Assembly: GCA_903821875.1 (NCBI GenBank)
Contig: CAIJMU010000097.1
Coordinates: forward strand, 1-64,000
Direction: 5' to 3'
From: an uncultured Spirochaetota bacterium
GTDB lineage: Bacteria > Spirochaetota > Spirochaetia > Treponematales > Rectinemataceae
Length of the DNA: 64,000 bases
A program made the translations under genes and the position numbers. Below the pieces are notes generated by a model. That model worked only from the letters and a program-made list of their open reading frames with translations, had not been told where the DNA came from and made no database searches. This document shows, in pieces, positions 1 to 7,539 of the stretch (position 1 is the first letter of the stretch; each line of letters begins with the position of its first letter).

Positions 1-71
1 CAGGTACAGCTCGATCTCCTTGAAGGCCGGGTCATGCCTCGCCATCCTGTCCATGGTCCCTGCCAGGCGGC

Positions 72-206
72 TCAAGGCCCGCCGACATCCAGAAGCTTGA
101 AAACCTCAGCTGGCAAAGCGGTTTCCAAGAAAGGGATCAGGTTCTCGGGCCGGGAAAACCAAGTCTTGAAGAACTTGTCATGCGGATTGTGAACCTCGCC
201 GCTCAT
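72..206 (-). pseudogene. Rpn/YhgA-type nuclease (transposase_31 family) 5' remnant
   Basis: A 44-codon reading frame opens at the ATG at 206 and ends in a TGA at 72-74. Its product begins MSGEVHNPHDKFFKTWFS and continues with an LPAEVFKLLD stretch. This is the characteristic start of Rpn (recombination-promoting nuclease, PD-(D/E)XK, formerly transposase_31) proteins, which are normally about 300 residues. The catalytic core is missing. From about position 70 to the window edge another minus frame reads RALSRLAGTMDRMARHDPAF and onward. That has the look of the helical Rpn C-terminus, so an internal deletion with frame change is the simplest reading. The N-terminal match is seen directly; the identity of the downstream piece is inference. 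Confidence 0.6.
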
Positions 207-311
207 AGCTGAAGGATATCCAGGCACGGGGATGAAATCAAGATGAGGGGCGAACTCGGCGGATCAAACACCGTTGCCATGCCATGAATTGGAATCAGGC
301 CCCCCCTACCC

Positions 312-803
312 TCAACCCCTCATAAAAGAACTGATTTCCTTGCGGTCGCGCATCATCCCCGCCACGGTACGGAAAAGGCTAAAGACTCTCTCGAGTCTGA
401 GTCCTACCTTTGTGGCGAGGGGGAAATCGCAATCGGGAGAAGACAGAAAGGTCCGGAGGAAGGAAATCTGGATGGCCAGGTACTTGATAATCCTGTAGCC
501 CGTATCGGGGAGGTATGAGACGCCGTCATCGTCTTCAATGGAATCTTCCTTGTCCGCCAGGAGTTTGACTGCCTTGAAGACATGATAGTCGCCGAGGAGG
601 ATCATCTCGAGGATCGTGGTGGACAGCCGCTCGACGGTCCAGCGCGCACCCGGATCGGTCCTTGTAAGATTCCGGATGGCGTCCTTGCTGCCGACAGTCG
701 TGAAGAGCTCAAGATTCGCGGCAATCTCCAGATAGAGGAGCCGAATGAGGGTGCCCGCATGCGCCAGCGGTGGAGGGGACCCGCCGCGAGATCCAGTACC
801 GAC
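312..803 (-). pseudogene. 5'-truncated hypothetical protein gene
   Basis: The minus frame is open from about 803 to the stop at 312 (about 163 codons) and reads like real protein. It has balanced hydrophobic and charged residues, with stretches such as LIRLLYLEIAANLELFTTV and RTDPGARWTVERLSTTILEM. The only conventional start is the ATG at 605, which would remove the well-formed first 60 residues. No in-frame ATG, GTG or TTG exists between 605 and the upstream stop at 804-806. The gene has therefore lost its 5' end or been frameshifted near 800. I do not recognise the family; the product looks alpha-helical and soluble. It sits among other decaying small genes. Confidence 0.45.
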
Positions 804-896
804 TTACCCTCTTGAGCCCGAGTACAAGAAACTTTTGCCCTGCTTGCCCCTGCCTGAGCTACGGGGAAGGCGAATGCTTACCTGACATCATGCCTC

Positions 897-925
897 TTGA
901 AAGCATAGCAATGTCCTCTTATCGT
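897..925 (+). promoter_or_regulatory. Promoter of the decayed DUF4160 gene
   Basis: A TTGAAA box at 897-902 and a TATCGT box at 920-925 are separated by 17 nt. The ATG of the DUF4160 remnant follows 6 nt after the -10 box (932), with no Shine-Dalgarno, so a transcript starting here would be leaderless. Confidence 0.45.
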
Positions 926-931
926 AAGAGT

Positions 932-1191
932 ATGCCAGAGTTACGCCGATCTATTCAGGAATTATCATAGCGCTCCTGTATGATGGCCATGCACCTCCGC
1001 ATTTCCATGCGGTTTATGGTGAGTTCAAGATTATGGTAGAGATTCATACAGGAATTGTCGAGGGGAAATTCCCCAAGCGGGCATTGAATGCAGTAATGGA
1101 ATAGTATGAACTGCATAGAGATGAATTGTTAAGTGATTGGGAGTTAGCGAAAAGGCATGAACCCCTAAAGAGCATTCCTCCATTGGAATAA
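932..1191 (+). pseudogene. DUF4160 family protein, frameshifted and interrupted by a stop
   Basis: The frame starting at the ATG at 932 reads MPELRR and then stops. Shifting frame at about 951 gives YSGIIIALLYDGHAPPHFHA, followed by VYGEFKIMVEIHTGIVEGKF and PKRALNAVME. This is the typical DUF4160 sequence with its PPHFH motif. A single missing base near 950-952 explains the shift. A second lesion, TAG at 1102-1104, stands where the family has a Trp codon, after which the frame continues LHRDELLSDWELAKRHEPLK to the TAA at 1189-1191. DUF4160 proteins are small and usually paired with a DUF2442 protein in TA-like modules; the partner's tail follows directly. Two independent lesions mark it as dead. 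Confidence 0.75.
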
Positions 1192-1192
1192 G

Positions 1193-1312
1193 GCGGTCAT
1201 TCGGATATCAAAAGCATTGGGAACTATTGAATGGGAAAATGGAGCTGATATTGCTCCGGAATTCATTGGAGAGAAACTTAGGCGAGAAGACGCACGGACT
1301 TGCTGCAGCTGA
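1193..1312 (+). pseudogene. DUF2442 protein, C-terminal remnant
   Basis: This plus frame reads AVIRISKALGTIEWENGADI and then APEFIGEKL, ending in a TGA at 1310-1312. It matches the conserved C-terminal half of DUF2442 (the WPNGADIAPE-type motif). The N-terminal half and any start codon are absent, and the fragment overlaps the end of the DUF4160 remnant by a few bases in another frame. DUF4160-DUF2442 is a common order for such pairs, so the two fragments are probably one decayed module that lost the 5' part of its second gene by deletion. The identification rests on the motif only. Confidence 0.6.
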
Positions 1313-1422
1313 CAAGCTACCGATGCTCGGCAATCGCTACGCTCCTTTCCTTGGGAGCTTTTGCCAGAGGCGTTGCCCCGACCTGTGCTCCGGGATATCA
1401 TTGCCGACAGGAGGAACCTAGG

Positions 1423-1743
1423 TTGCGTAGCCATGCCGAAATCGACCAGAGGAGCCTCAGCCTGGCGCGGGCCATCGTATCAGTGATCGATCAGGATCCT
1501 GCCCATGCAGGGCTGGATCGTGCGTGGGCAAACTGTGAGCGCTGGCTTGAAATCGCCGGAATGACTCCTGCGATGAGGGAGTGGCAGATCGTCCTTCGCG
1601 GTACGTGGGAAGAGGTGAGACAAATCCTTCTTGATAGCTCGGAACGCGGCGTACAGCTCCGGCAGTCTAGCCCCTTCGTTGGCATCGTCGACAAGCGGGT
1701 TCGTCGCGCCATCTGGAAGGAATACCGAAGCCATGATGGCTGA
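1423..1743 (+). CDS. Small helical hypothetical protein, possible TA-associated component
   Basis: I chose the TTG at 1423 because an AGGAGG Shine-Dalgarno lies about 7 nt upstream. This gives 106 residues, MRSHAEIDQRSLSLARAIVS and onward. The frame is open further upstream to 1300, but that part reads through the DUF2442 remnant in another frame. The protein has an N-terminal helix, a WLEIAGMTPAMREWQIVL stretch, and a C-terminal LRQSSPFVGIVDKRVRRAIW motif. Small proteins with an LRQSSPF-type motif occur next to toxin genes in many bacteria. Here no intact toxin is adjacent, so it may be an orphan antitoxin. That role is inference; no catalytic motif is visible. Confidence 0.6.
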   Translation: MRSHAEIDQRSLSLARAIVSVIDQDPAHAGLDRAWANCERWLEIAGMTPAMREWQIVLRGTWEEVRQILLDSSERGVQLRQSSPFVGIVDKRVRRAIWKEYRSHDG

Positions 1744-1764
1744 ACCTCGGCACCCACTGAGAGC

Positions 1765-2454
1765 ATGAGCTTCCTCAGCGACCTTGTCATCCAGGGGAGG
1801 GTCAAAAATCGCGGAGACCTCCGCCGCGTCTACCGCAGCCTTGTGAAGCGTTACCATCCTGACGCCCTGGCTTCGCGGGGAGTGAGCGATTCACGCGCGG
1901 CCGATATCGAAGGCGGCGGCATCGATTTTGCGGCCCTGAGGGAGGAGCTCACAGCGTCGGAAAAGCTCCTCGCCGAGATGGCCCTCCGCCCCCGGGAAAA
2001 TGTCGGGGACGAGGCGGCCGCCTCGCTTGTTGCCTTCAATGGACAGCTTCTCGCCTCCGAGCTGCGTGACCTCGTTGCGCGGAGCTTTCCCGTGAACCAC
2101 AGGGCCTTCGAGCGCAACAAGGCCTACCGTGAAGGCATCGCGCGGATCTCGGTACAGCTCGACCTGCTTTTCGGCGAGTCAGGAAGCTTCAAGAAAATCG
2201 ATGATGAGGCCCGCCTCGCATGGAAGGATGACTTCACCATCAGGTACCACATCAACCAGGTGCTCTGGAATGGACTCGATTGGCGATTGTTCGGCTATTC
2301 CTGGATGCGCGACGCCGCGCTCAGGGACTATGAGCTTGCCGGAGAGGCGCTCAGGCAGCTCCGGCTCTCCAGGCTCGATCGCCTCCTGTCCTGGATCGTC
2401 GATGCCGAGCTGCCGCTGTCGTCCGACGCCCGTACTGGCACATCCAGGCGCTGA
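1765..2454 (+). CDS. J-domain (DnaJ-like) protein
   Basis: The 229-residue product carries a J-domain signature at its N-terminus: LRRVYRSLVKRYHPD, with the HPD tripeptide at residues 31-33. J domains stimulate the ATPase of an Hsp70 (DnaK) partner. The rest (about 45-229) is predicted helical, with no G/F-rich or zinc-finger region, so this is a specialised type III J protein rather than DnaJ itself. It starts a run of plus-strand genes and lies 64 nt upstream of the SpoIIE phosphatase. Only a weak GAGAG precedes the ATG. The last residues (TGTSRR) look unstructured. A link to the signalling genes downstream is only positional. Confidence 0.7.
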   Translation: MSFLSDLVIQGRVKNRGDLRRVYRSLVKRYHPDALASRGVSDSRAADIEGGGIDFAALREELTASEKLLAEMALRPRENVGDEAAASLVAFNGQLLASELRDLVARSFPVNHRAFERNKAYREGIARISVQLDLLFGESGSFKKIDDEARLAWKDDFTIRYHINQVLWNGLDWRLFGYSWMRDAALRDYELAGEALRQLRLSRLDRLLSWIVDAELPLSSDARTGTSRR

Positions 2455-2518
2455 AGGTCGGTTTCCCCACGCGCTGATCCAGCTCGCGAAAACATCCTGA
2501 ATCGGCTACACTCAGGAG

Positions 2519-3592
2519 ATGGATCCTTCCGGCCATGACGCCGAAGAGGCTACGACGCTCGAGAACTTCCTGGACGCCCTCGAGCACATGGCCGACGAAT
2601 TGGCGGCCCGCAAGACCGAGGACATCAACTTCAAGGTCTCGATCCGCGACGACGTGCCCCTCGCTGGCATCCTCGGCAAGCTCGTCAACCAGATCAGCAT
2701 CGACTGGGAAACCCACGTCCGCGTGGAAAACGAGAGAAGGGCACAGCGCTCGCTCGAACTCGCGCGGGCCTACGAAGCGCTCCAGGCCAAAAATGACGAG
2801 ATCCAGCGCGACCTCGACGCAGCGCGGCGCGTGCAGCTCCAGCTCCTGCCCTCGCAGCTGGAGACCTCCCGTTGCGAAGAGATCGACTTCGCCGGCCACT
2901 TCGAGAGCAAGGACAAGGTTGGCGGCGACATCTACGACTTTTTCCGGGTCGGACTCCACGCCTGGGCCATCGTGATCGCCGACGTGTCGGGGCACGGCAT
3001 ACCGCCCGCCCTCATCACCATGTTCCTGAAGGCGGCCTTCAGGACACACGCACGCTGGGGCCTCGACGCAGATGCGATCTGCCGCGACGTGAACTCTGAT
3101 CTCTGCGCGGTCACGGGGGATTCCGGGCTCTACGCTACGGCCTTCTTCGGTATCGTCGATCTCGAGAACGGCATGCTCCGCTACGTCAACTGCGGTCATC
3201 CGCCGGTCTTCGTCTACAGGCAGAATGAGGACCGTGTCTTCCGTCTCGAGGAGAGGGGAATGATCCTGGGCGCCCTCGAGGAGGTCTCGCTCACCCAGAG
3301 CTTCATATCCCTCGAGCGGAAGGATGTCCTTCTGGCTACGACGGACGGCCTCATCGAGGCCAGGAATTTCCAGGGGGAAATGTACGGACAGGATCGCCTC
3401 CTGCAGTCCTTCCACGCGGCCTGCAGGAGCCTCGGAGCGGAGGCTGCGACCATGGACATCGTGTGTTCCCTCATCGCGGAGCTCGCGGTCTATAGCCAGG
3501 CCTCACCCGTAGACGACGACGTAACAATTGCAGCCTTCCGCTACCTTGGCCGCGATGAAGTCGGCCGTAGCGGAATCGGGAAGCGACCCTGA
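2519..3592 (+). CDS. SpoIIE/RsbU-type PP2C serine phosphatase
   Basis: This 357-residue protein has an N-terminal helical region, a predicted coiled coil around residues 65-105 (ARAYEALQAKNDEIQRDLD), and a SpoIIE/PP2C catalytic domain from about 115. The metal-binding acidic motifs are present: GGDIYD (D137), VIADVSGHG (D155), TTDGLIE, and a C-terminal DDDVT. Such phosphatases dephosphorylate anti-sigma-factor antagonists (RsbV/SpoIIAA type) in partner-switching pathways. No kinase or antagonist gene is visible in the window. There is no membrane segment, so the coiled coil probably transmits the input. A TACACT hexamer at 2507-2512 ends 6 nt before the ATG. The gene ends 14 nt before the beta-propeller kinase, suggesting co-transcription. 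Confidence 0.88.
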   Translation: MDPSGHDAEEATTLENFLDALEHMADELAARKTEDINFKVSIRDDVPLAGILGKLVNQISIDWETHVRVENERRAQRSLELARAYEALQAKNDEIQRDLDAARRVQLQLLPSQLETSRCEEIDFAGHFESKDKVGGDIYDFFRVGLHAWAIVIADVSGHGIPPALITMFLKAAFRTHARWGLDADAICRDVNSDLCAVTGDSGLYATAFFGIVDLENGMLRYVNCGHPPVFVYRQNEDRVFRLEERGMILGALEEVSLTQSFISLERKDVLLATTDGLIEARNFQGEMYGQDRLLQSFHAACRSLGAEAATMDIVCSLIAELAVYSQASPVDDDVTIAAFRYLGRDEVGRSGIGKRP

Positions 3593-3606
3593 ACCAGGCA
3601 AGCCGC

Positions 3607-6600
3607 ATGCTGGCCGGGACAGTCTTCGCGACCCTTGCGCTGCTCGGACTCTCGGCCTCCGACCCCTCCGGGCTCCGCTACTACAGCCTCGGCATTTCAG
3701 CTGGATTGGCGAATTCGTCGGTGTACTGCATCCGCCAGGACTCCAGGGGCCTCATGTGGTTCGGCACCTTCGGGGGGCTGTCGCGCTGGGACGGCGAGAC
3801 CTTCACGACCTGGAGACCGAGGCCTGACCAGGCCTCCCTCTCGGCCTCGGTCATCTTCTCCCTGATGGAGGGCGATGGCTGCCTCTGGGTGGCGACCGAT
3901 GGGGGTGGCCTTTCGCGCTTCGACATGGTGACCGAGGGCTGGAGCACCTGGAGGGCGGACCCGGCAGATCCCGGGCGCCTGAGTTCGGACCGGGTCTTCG
4001 CCCTGGGTCGGGATGCCGAGGGACGGATCTGGGCGGGCAGCGCCGACGGCGTGGTCAACATCCTCGATCCGAAGAGCGGGAAGGTGCTGCGGCTCTGGCC
4101 TCCCGATGTCTCGGGGGGTGACAGGGTTCCAGCCTCGCCCGTCCGCTGCATCGCGCGAACCCTCGACGGTACGATGTGGGTCGGCACCGAGGGTTCGGGC
4201 CTCATCGAGGTCACTCCCGGGTTCCGCGCCATCGGGCACACGCACGAGGCGGGAAATCCCGCAAGCCTGGGCTCGGACACGGTGCGATCCCTCCTGGTCG
4301 ACTCCAAGGGGAGGCTCTGGATCGGGCTCGGAAACGGCAGTGTCGACCTGCGCTCGGGTGCAGGTTTCGAGCACGCCTCCCTCCCTCCCGGGGGGGCCCC
4401 ACGGCAGGCAGTCCGCGCCCTGGGCGAGGACGATTCAGGCACGATCTGGGTGGGATGGGCAGAAGCAGGAATTGGTACGATCGATCCGGGGACTGGCGCC
4501 CTCTCGCTTCCTGGCCCCCAGGGAGCGGCCAATGTGCGGGCCCTCTATCGCGACCGCAGCGGCCTGATGTGGGCGGGACTCAAGGACGGCGGGGCACGCG
4601 CCTACAACCCGCGGTCGGCGGCCTTTTCCCGCCATGAGACGATGGTGGACGGCACCCGCCTGCGTGGGCTCCGGGGCCTTGCCGAAACGCACGACGGAAA
4701 GATCCTCGCGGGGACCGATGGTCTTGGCCTCGTCGAGCTCGACCGCCGGGACGGCTCGGTGCGGACTGTCCCGGGCACAGGGAAGACGGGCGACGAACGC
4801 AAGGTCTACGCCGTCAGTGTAGCCAAGGATAGTACCATCTGGTACGGTACCGACGGCGCGGGACTCTTCGCCCTTTCACCCGGGGGAAAGCTCAGGCAGT
4901 GGCGCCACGGGGAAGAGCCCGGGAGTCTCGGATCGAACGTAGTGTGGTGCATCCTCGAAGAAGCCGATGGCGGGCTCTGGATCGGCACCGAGGGCGGCGG
5001 CCTCGACTGGCTCGCCCCCGGTTCCGACAGCTTTGTCCACCACAGACCCGACCCCTTTTCGCCCTCCTCGCTCCGAGGGGCCTCGGTGCGCAGCGTCTTC
5101 AGGGACTCGAAGAAAAGGCTCTGGGTCGCCACCTGGGACGGGGGTATCTCGCGCCTTCTCGAAGACGGAAAGACCTTTGTCTCGTATGGGCCCGAAGCGG
5201 GGAAGGCGGGTTCCCTCGCCGATTCGAGCGTGAACGCGATCTTCGAGGACTCCGCGAGGCGCATCTGGATAGGCACCGGCGGGGCTGGACTCGAGCGCTT
5301 CGACGAGGCGCGGGGCCTCTTCGAGCGCATCGGGGAGGAGGAGGGGCTGGCGGCTGCGACGGTCAACGGCATTGTCGAGTCGGCAGGGGGCGAACTGTGG
5401 ATCTCGACGCAGATTGGGCTGTCCCGCTGGATTCCGGACTCGGGTACCTGGCTGAGCTACGGGCTCGAGGACGGGCTGGCCGGCGCGGAGCTCTCCCAGA
5501 ATTCCTACCTCCGCGCCAGGGATGGCAGCCTCTGGTTCGGTGGCCCCGAGGGCCTGTCGAGCTTCGATCCGGCTGCCATCGACACGCGTGCCGCCCCGCC
5601 CTCGGTTGCCATCACCGCTGTCGTGGCCCACGGCTCGGGGCTGGTACGCCGAAGGGCCAACGGCGACCTCGTGCTCGACTGGCGCAACGCAGGCCTGTCC
5701 TTCACCATCGGGGTCCTGGACTACGTAGCCCCCGACCGCAACCGCTACGCGATGCGCATCGAGGGCAGGCAGGCCAACTGGACCCAATTGGGACATGTGA
5801 ACACCGGCTACATCGCCCCGCTGGCCCCAGGCACCTGGGTCCTTGCCGCCACCGGCTCGGACGGCAACGGCATCTGGAGCCAGTCTGCCGCAAGGCTGAG
5901 CATCCAGGTCGTCGCCCCCTTCTGGCTGACTCCCGCCTTCGGCGCCCTCGTCGCCCTGGTCCTCGGGGCCGGGGTTGCGTCGCTCATCCTGTTCCGGATA
6001 CGCACCCTCCACGCGCGCAACGCCCTCCTCGTGAAATTCTCGCGCCACATCGAACTGGCCCGCGAGGAGGAGCGGACGGACGCGGCTCGCGAGGTGCACG
6101 ACGGCATCGGACAGCACCTGGTGGTGCTCAACCTCCAGGCCTTCTGGCTGGCCAGCCATCCCGACGCCAGCAGCGAGGAAAGGGCTCCCCGGGTCGACGA
6201 GATGCGCGACTCCATTTCACGCGCCATGGCGGAGGTGAAGAACGTGGCGACAAAGTTCAGGCCGGTTGCCCTCGATTCGCTCTCGGTGGCCGAGACCGTG
6301 CGCTGGTATGCGAGGGATTTCGGCCGGCGCACGGGCATACAGGCAGCCGTCGAGGTGGCCGGGGACTTTCCCCAGTGCGGCGACGAGGCTGCCACCGCCC
6401 TCTTCCGCGTACTCCAGGAGGCCCTTTCCAATGTGGCGCGGCACGCCGGCCCCTGCCAGGTCAGGGTCGAACTGCGCGTGGAGGGAGGGGACGCCGTCCT
6501 GGAGATCTCGGACGACGGGGTCGGCCTGCCCGAAGGCGTCGACAGGGCCGAGGATTCCTTCGGCCTCATAGGCATGCGAGAACGCTGCGCCTCCCTCGGC

Positions 6601-6711
6601 GGCGGCATCAGGATCTCAGGCTCGCCGGGGGCGGGCACGCGCCTCCTGGCCACCCTGCCCCTCGCCCGCGTCGCCCGCCCTGGCGCTACAGAGTACCGGA
6701 GGAACCCATGA
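3607..6711 (+). CDS. Two-component sensor kinase with beta-propeller input and Y_Y_Y domain
   Basis: The 1034-residue protein starts with a signal-like hydrophobic segment. A long periplasmic region follows (about 25-660) built of regulator-propeller repeats, recognisable by recurring WFGTFGGLSRWD/IWIGTGGAGLERFD units, and then a Y_Y_Y-type domain (about 680-765). One membrane helix lies around 773-800. The cytoplasmic part is a HisKA_3 dimerisation domain with AAREVHDGIGQHL, in which the phospho-accepting His is residue 831, then an HATPase with SDDGVGLPEG and GLIGMRERCASLGG. This is the layout of HTCS-like sensors that read extracellular ligands, often polysaccharide fragments, but here the output is a separate NarL-type regulator. 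Its stop overlaps the regulator start in ATGA, which implies translational coupling. The ligand is unknown. Confidence 0.9.
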   Translation: MLAGTVFATLALLGLSASDPSGLRYYSLGISAGLANSSVYCIRQDSRGLMWFGTFGGLSRWDGETFTTWRPRPDQASLSASVIFSLMEGDGCLWVATDGGGLSRFDMVTEGWSTWRADPADPGRLSSDRVFALGRDAEGRIWAGSADGVVNILDPKSGKVLRLWPPDVSGGDRVPASPVRCIARTLDGTMWVGTEGSGLIEVTPGFRAIGHTHEAGNPASLGSDTVRSLLVDSKGRLWIGLGNGSVDLRSGAGFEHASLPPGGAPRQAVRALGEDDSGTIWVGWAEAGIGTIDPGTGALSLPGPQGAANVRALYRDRSGLMWAGLKDGGARAYNPRSAAFSRHETMVDGTRLRGLRGLAETHDGKILAGTDGLGLVELDRRDGSVRTVPGTGKTGDERKVYAVSVAKDSTIWYGTDGAGLFALSPGGKLRQWRHGEEPGSLGSNVVWCILEEADGGLWIGTEGGGLDWLAPGSDSFVHHRPDPFSPSSLRGASVRSVFRDSKKRLWVATWDGGISRLLEDGKTFVSYGPEAGKAGSLADSSVNAIFEDSARRIWIGTGGAGLERFDEARGLFERIGEEEGLAAATVNGIVESAGGELWISTQIGLSRWIPDSGTWLSYGLEDGLAGAELSQNSYLRARDGSLWFGGPEGLSSFDPAAIDTRAAPPSVAITAVVAHGSGLVRRRANGDLVLDWRNAGLSFTIGVLDYVAPDRNRYAMRIEGRQANWTQLGHVNTGYIAPLAPGTWVLAATGSDGNGIWSQSAARLSIQVVAPFWLTPAFGALVALVLGAGVASLILFRIRTLHARNALLVKFSRHIELAREEERTDAAREVHDGIGQHLVVLNLQAFWLASHPDASSEERAPRVDEMRDSISRAMAEVKNVATKFRPVALDSLSVAETVRWYARDFGRRTGIQAAVEVAGDFPQCGDEAATALFRVLQEALSNVARHAGPCQVRVELRVEGGDAVLEISDDGVGLPEGVDRAEDSFGLIGMRERCASLGGGIRISGSPGAGTRLLATLPLARVARPGATEYRRNP

Positions 6712-7346
6712 TGCTGCGCATCCTCGTCGCCGACGACCATTTCCTCATAAGGAAGGGCCTTTCCCAGCTCCTCGCGGAAAGCCTCCATGTCGTGGGCATC
6801 GACGAGGCGGACGACGGGACCAAGGCCCTCGAGATGGCCAGCGCCAACCGCTACGACGTCGTGATCCTCGACGTCTCGATGCCGGGCCGCGACGGCCTAG
6901 ACCTCATCCGTGCCATCAAGGATATAGATCCACTTACACATATCATAATACTTTCAATACAGCCCGAGGAGCAGTACGCGATCCGCGCCTTCAGGCTCGG
7001 CGCCTCGGGCTGCCTCAACAAGGCAGGCGACCCGGCCGAGATCGTGGAGGCCGTGAAGACCGTGGTGGCGGGCAGGCGCTACCTCTCGCAGAAGGCCCAG
7101 GAGCTGCTGCTCGACGAGATGGCCGGATCGGGCACTGCCCTGCCCCACGAGTCGCTCTCGGACCGGGAGTACCAGGTCCTCCGCATGCTCTCCTCGGGCA
7201 AGACCATCGGAGAGGTCTCGGAGATGCTCGCCCTGTCGGTAAAGACGGTGAGCACCTACCGCGCCCGGATCCTGGCGAAGATGGGCATGGAAAACAACGC
7301 GCAATTGACACATTACGCCTTCAAGCACGGGCTCGTCGGGGATTGA
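6708..7346 (+). CDS. NarL/FixJ-family response regulator
   Basis: The 212-residue product has a receiver domain with the acidic pair at D9/D10, phospho-acceptor D55 (VILDVSMPG) and the conserved Lys at 105. A LuxR-type helix-turn-helix occupies about 145-210 (LSDREYQVLRMLSSGKTIGE and KTVSTYRARILAKMGMENN). It is the cognate partner of the preceding HisKA_3 kinase: the start ATG overlaps the kinase stop (ATGA), preceded by a GGAGGA. A second ATG one codon later is equally possible. It should bind DNA as a dimer after phosphorylation; its targets cannot be read from the window. Confidence 0.92.
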   Translation: MMLRILVADDHFLIRKGLSQLLAESLHVVGIDEADDGTKALEMASANRYDVVILDVSMPGRDGLDLIRAIKDIDPLTHIIILSIQPEEQYAIRAFRLGASGCLNKAGDPAEIVEAVKTVVAGRRYLSQKAQELLLDEMAGSGTALPHESLSDREYQVLRMLSSGKTIGEVSEMLALSVKTVSTYRARILAKMGMENNAQLTHYAFKHGLVGD

Positions 7347-7362
7347 GACCCGAAAGACCGGA

Positions 7363-7381
7363 GCCCTCCGACCCTGAGGGC
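7363..7381 (+). terminator. Weak hairpin after the NarL-type regulator
   Basis: A GCCCTC/GAGGGC stem (7363-7368 with 7376-7381) follows the regulator stop, but there is no T-tract. It may be only a 3'-end stabiliser rather than a terminator. Confidence 0.2.
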
Positions 7382-7407
7382 GGGCTGTCCTGCCGAGGCT
7401 ATTCCGC

Positions 7408-7436
7408 TGGCGAGTTATGCGATATTCCTCTATACT
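7408..7436 (+). promoter_or_regulatory. Candidate promoter for the hybrid kinase
   Basis: A strong TATACT -10 box (7431-7436) stands in the 193-nt gap before the hybrid kinase. The -35 region (TGGCGA, 7408-7413, spacer 17) is weak. A start here leaves a leader of about 100 nt to the TTG at 7540 and argues against translation from the in-frame ATG at 7417. Confidence 0.35.
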
Positions 7437-7539
7437 GCCGGGCAGATCCGTGTCGCCGGTGCGAAAGCAGCTCCGGCATCGTTCCTGGCGGATATCCGTT
7501 CCCCGGAACCAGGCCCGGGGGACTCGCGGGAGGCCGACT

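Noticed and set aside
312-605. Complete 97-residue gene starting at 605
   Set aside because: Well-formed coding sequence continues in the same frame for about 65 codons upstream, so the ATG at 605 is internal to a truncated gene.
7417-7539. Upstream ATG start for the hybrid kinase
   Set aside because: It precedes the TATACT promoter element and adds an Arg/Pro-rich stretch before the first membrane helix. The TTG at 7540 has a proper Shine-Dalgarno.
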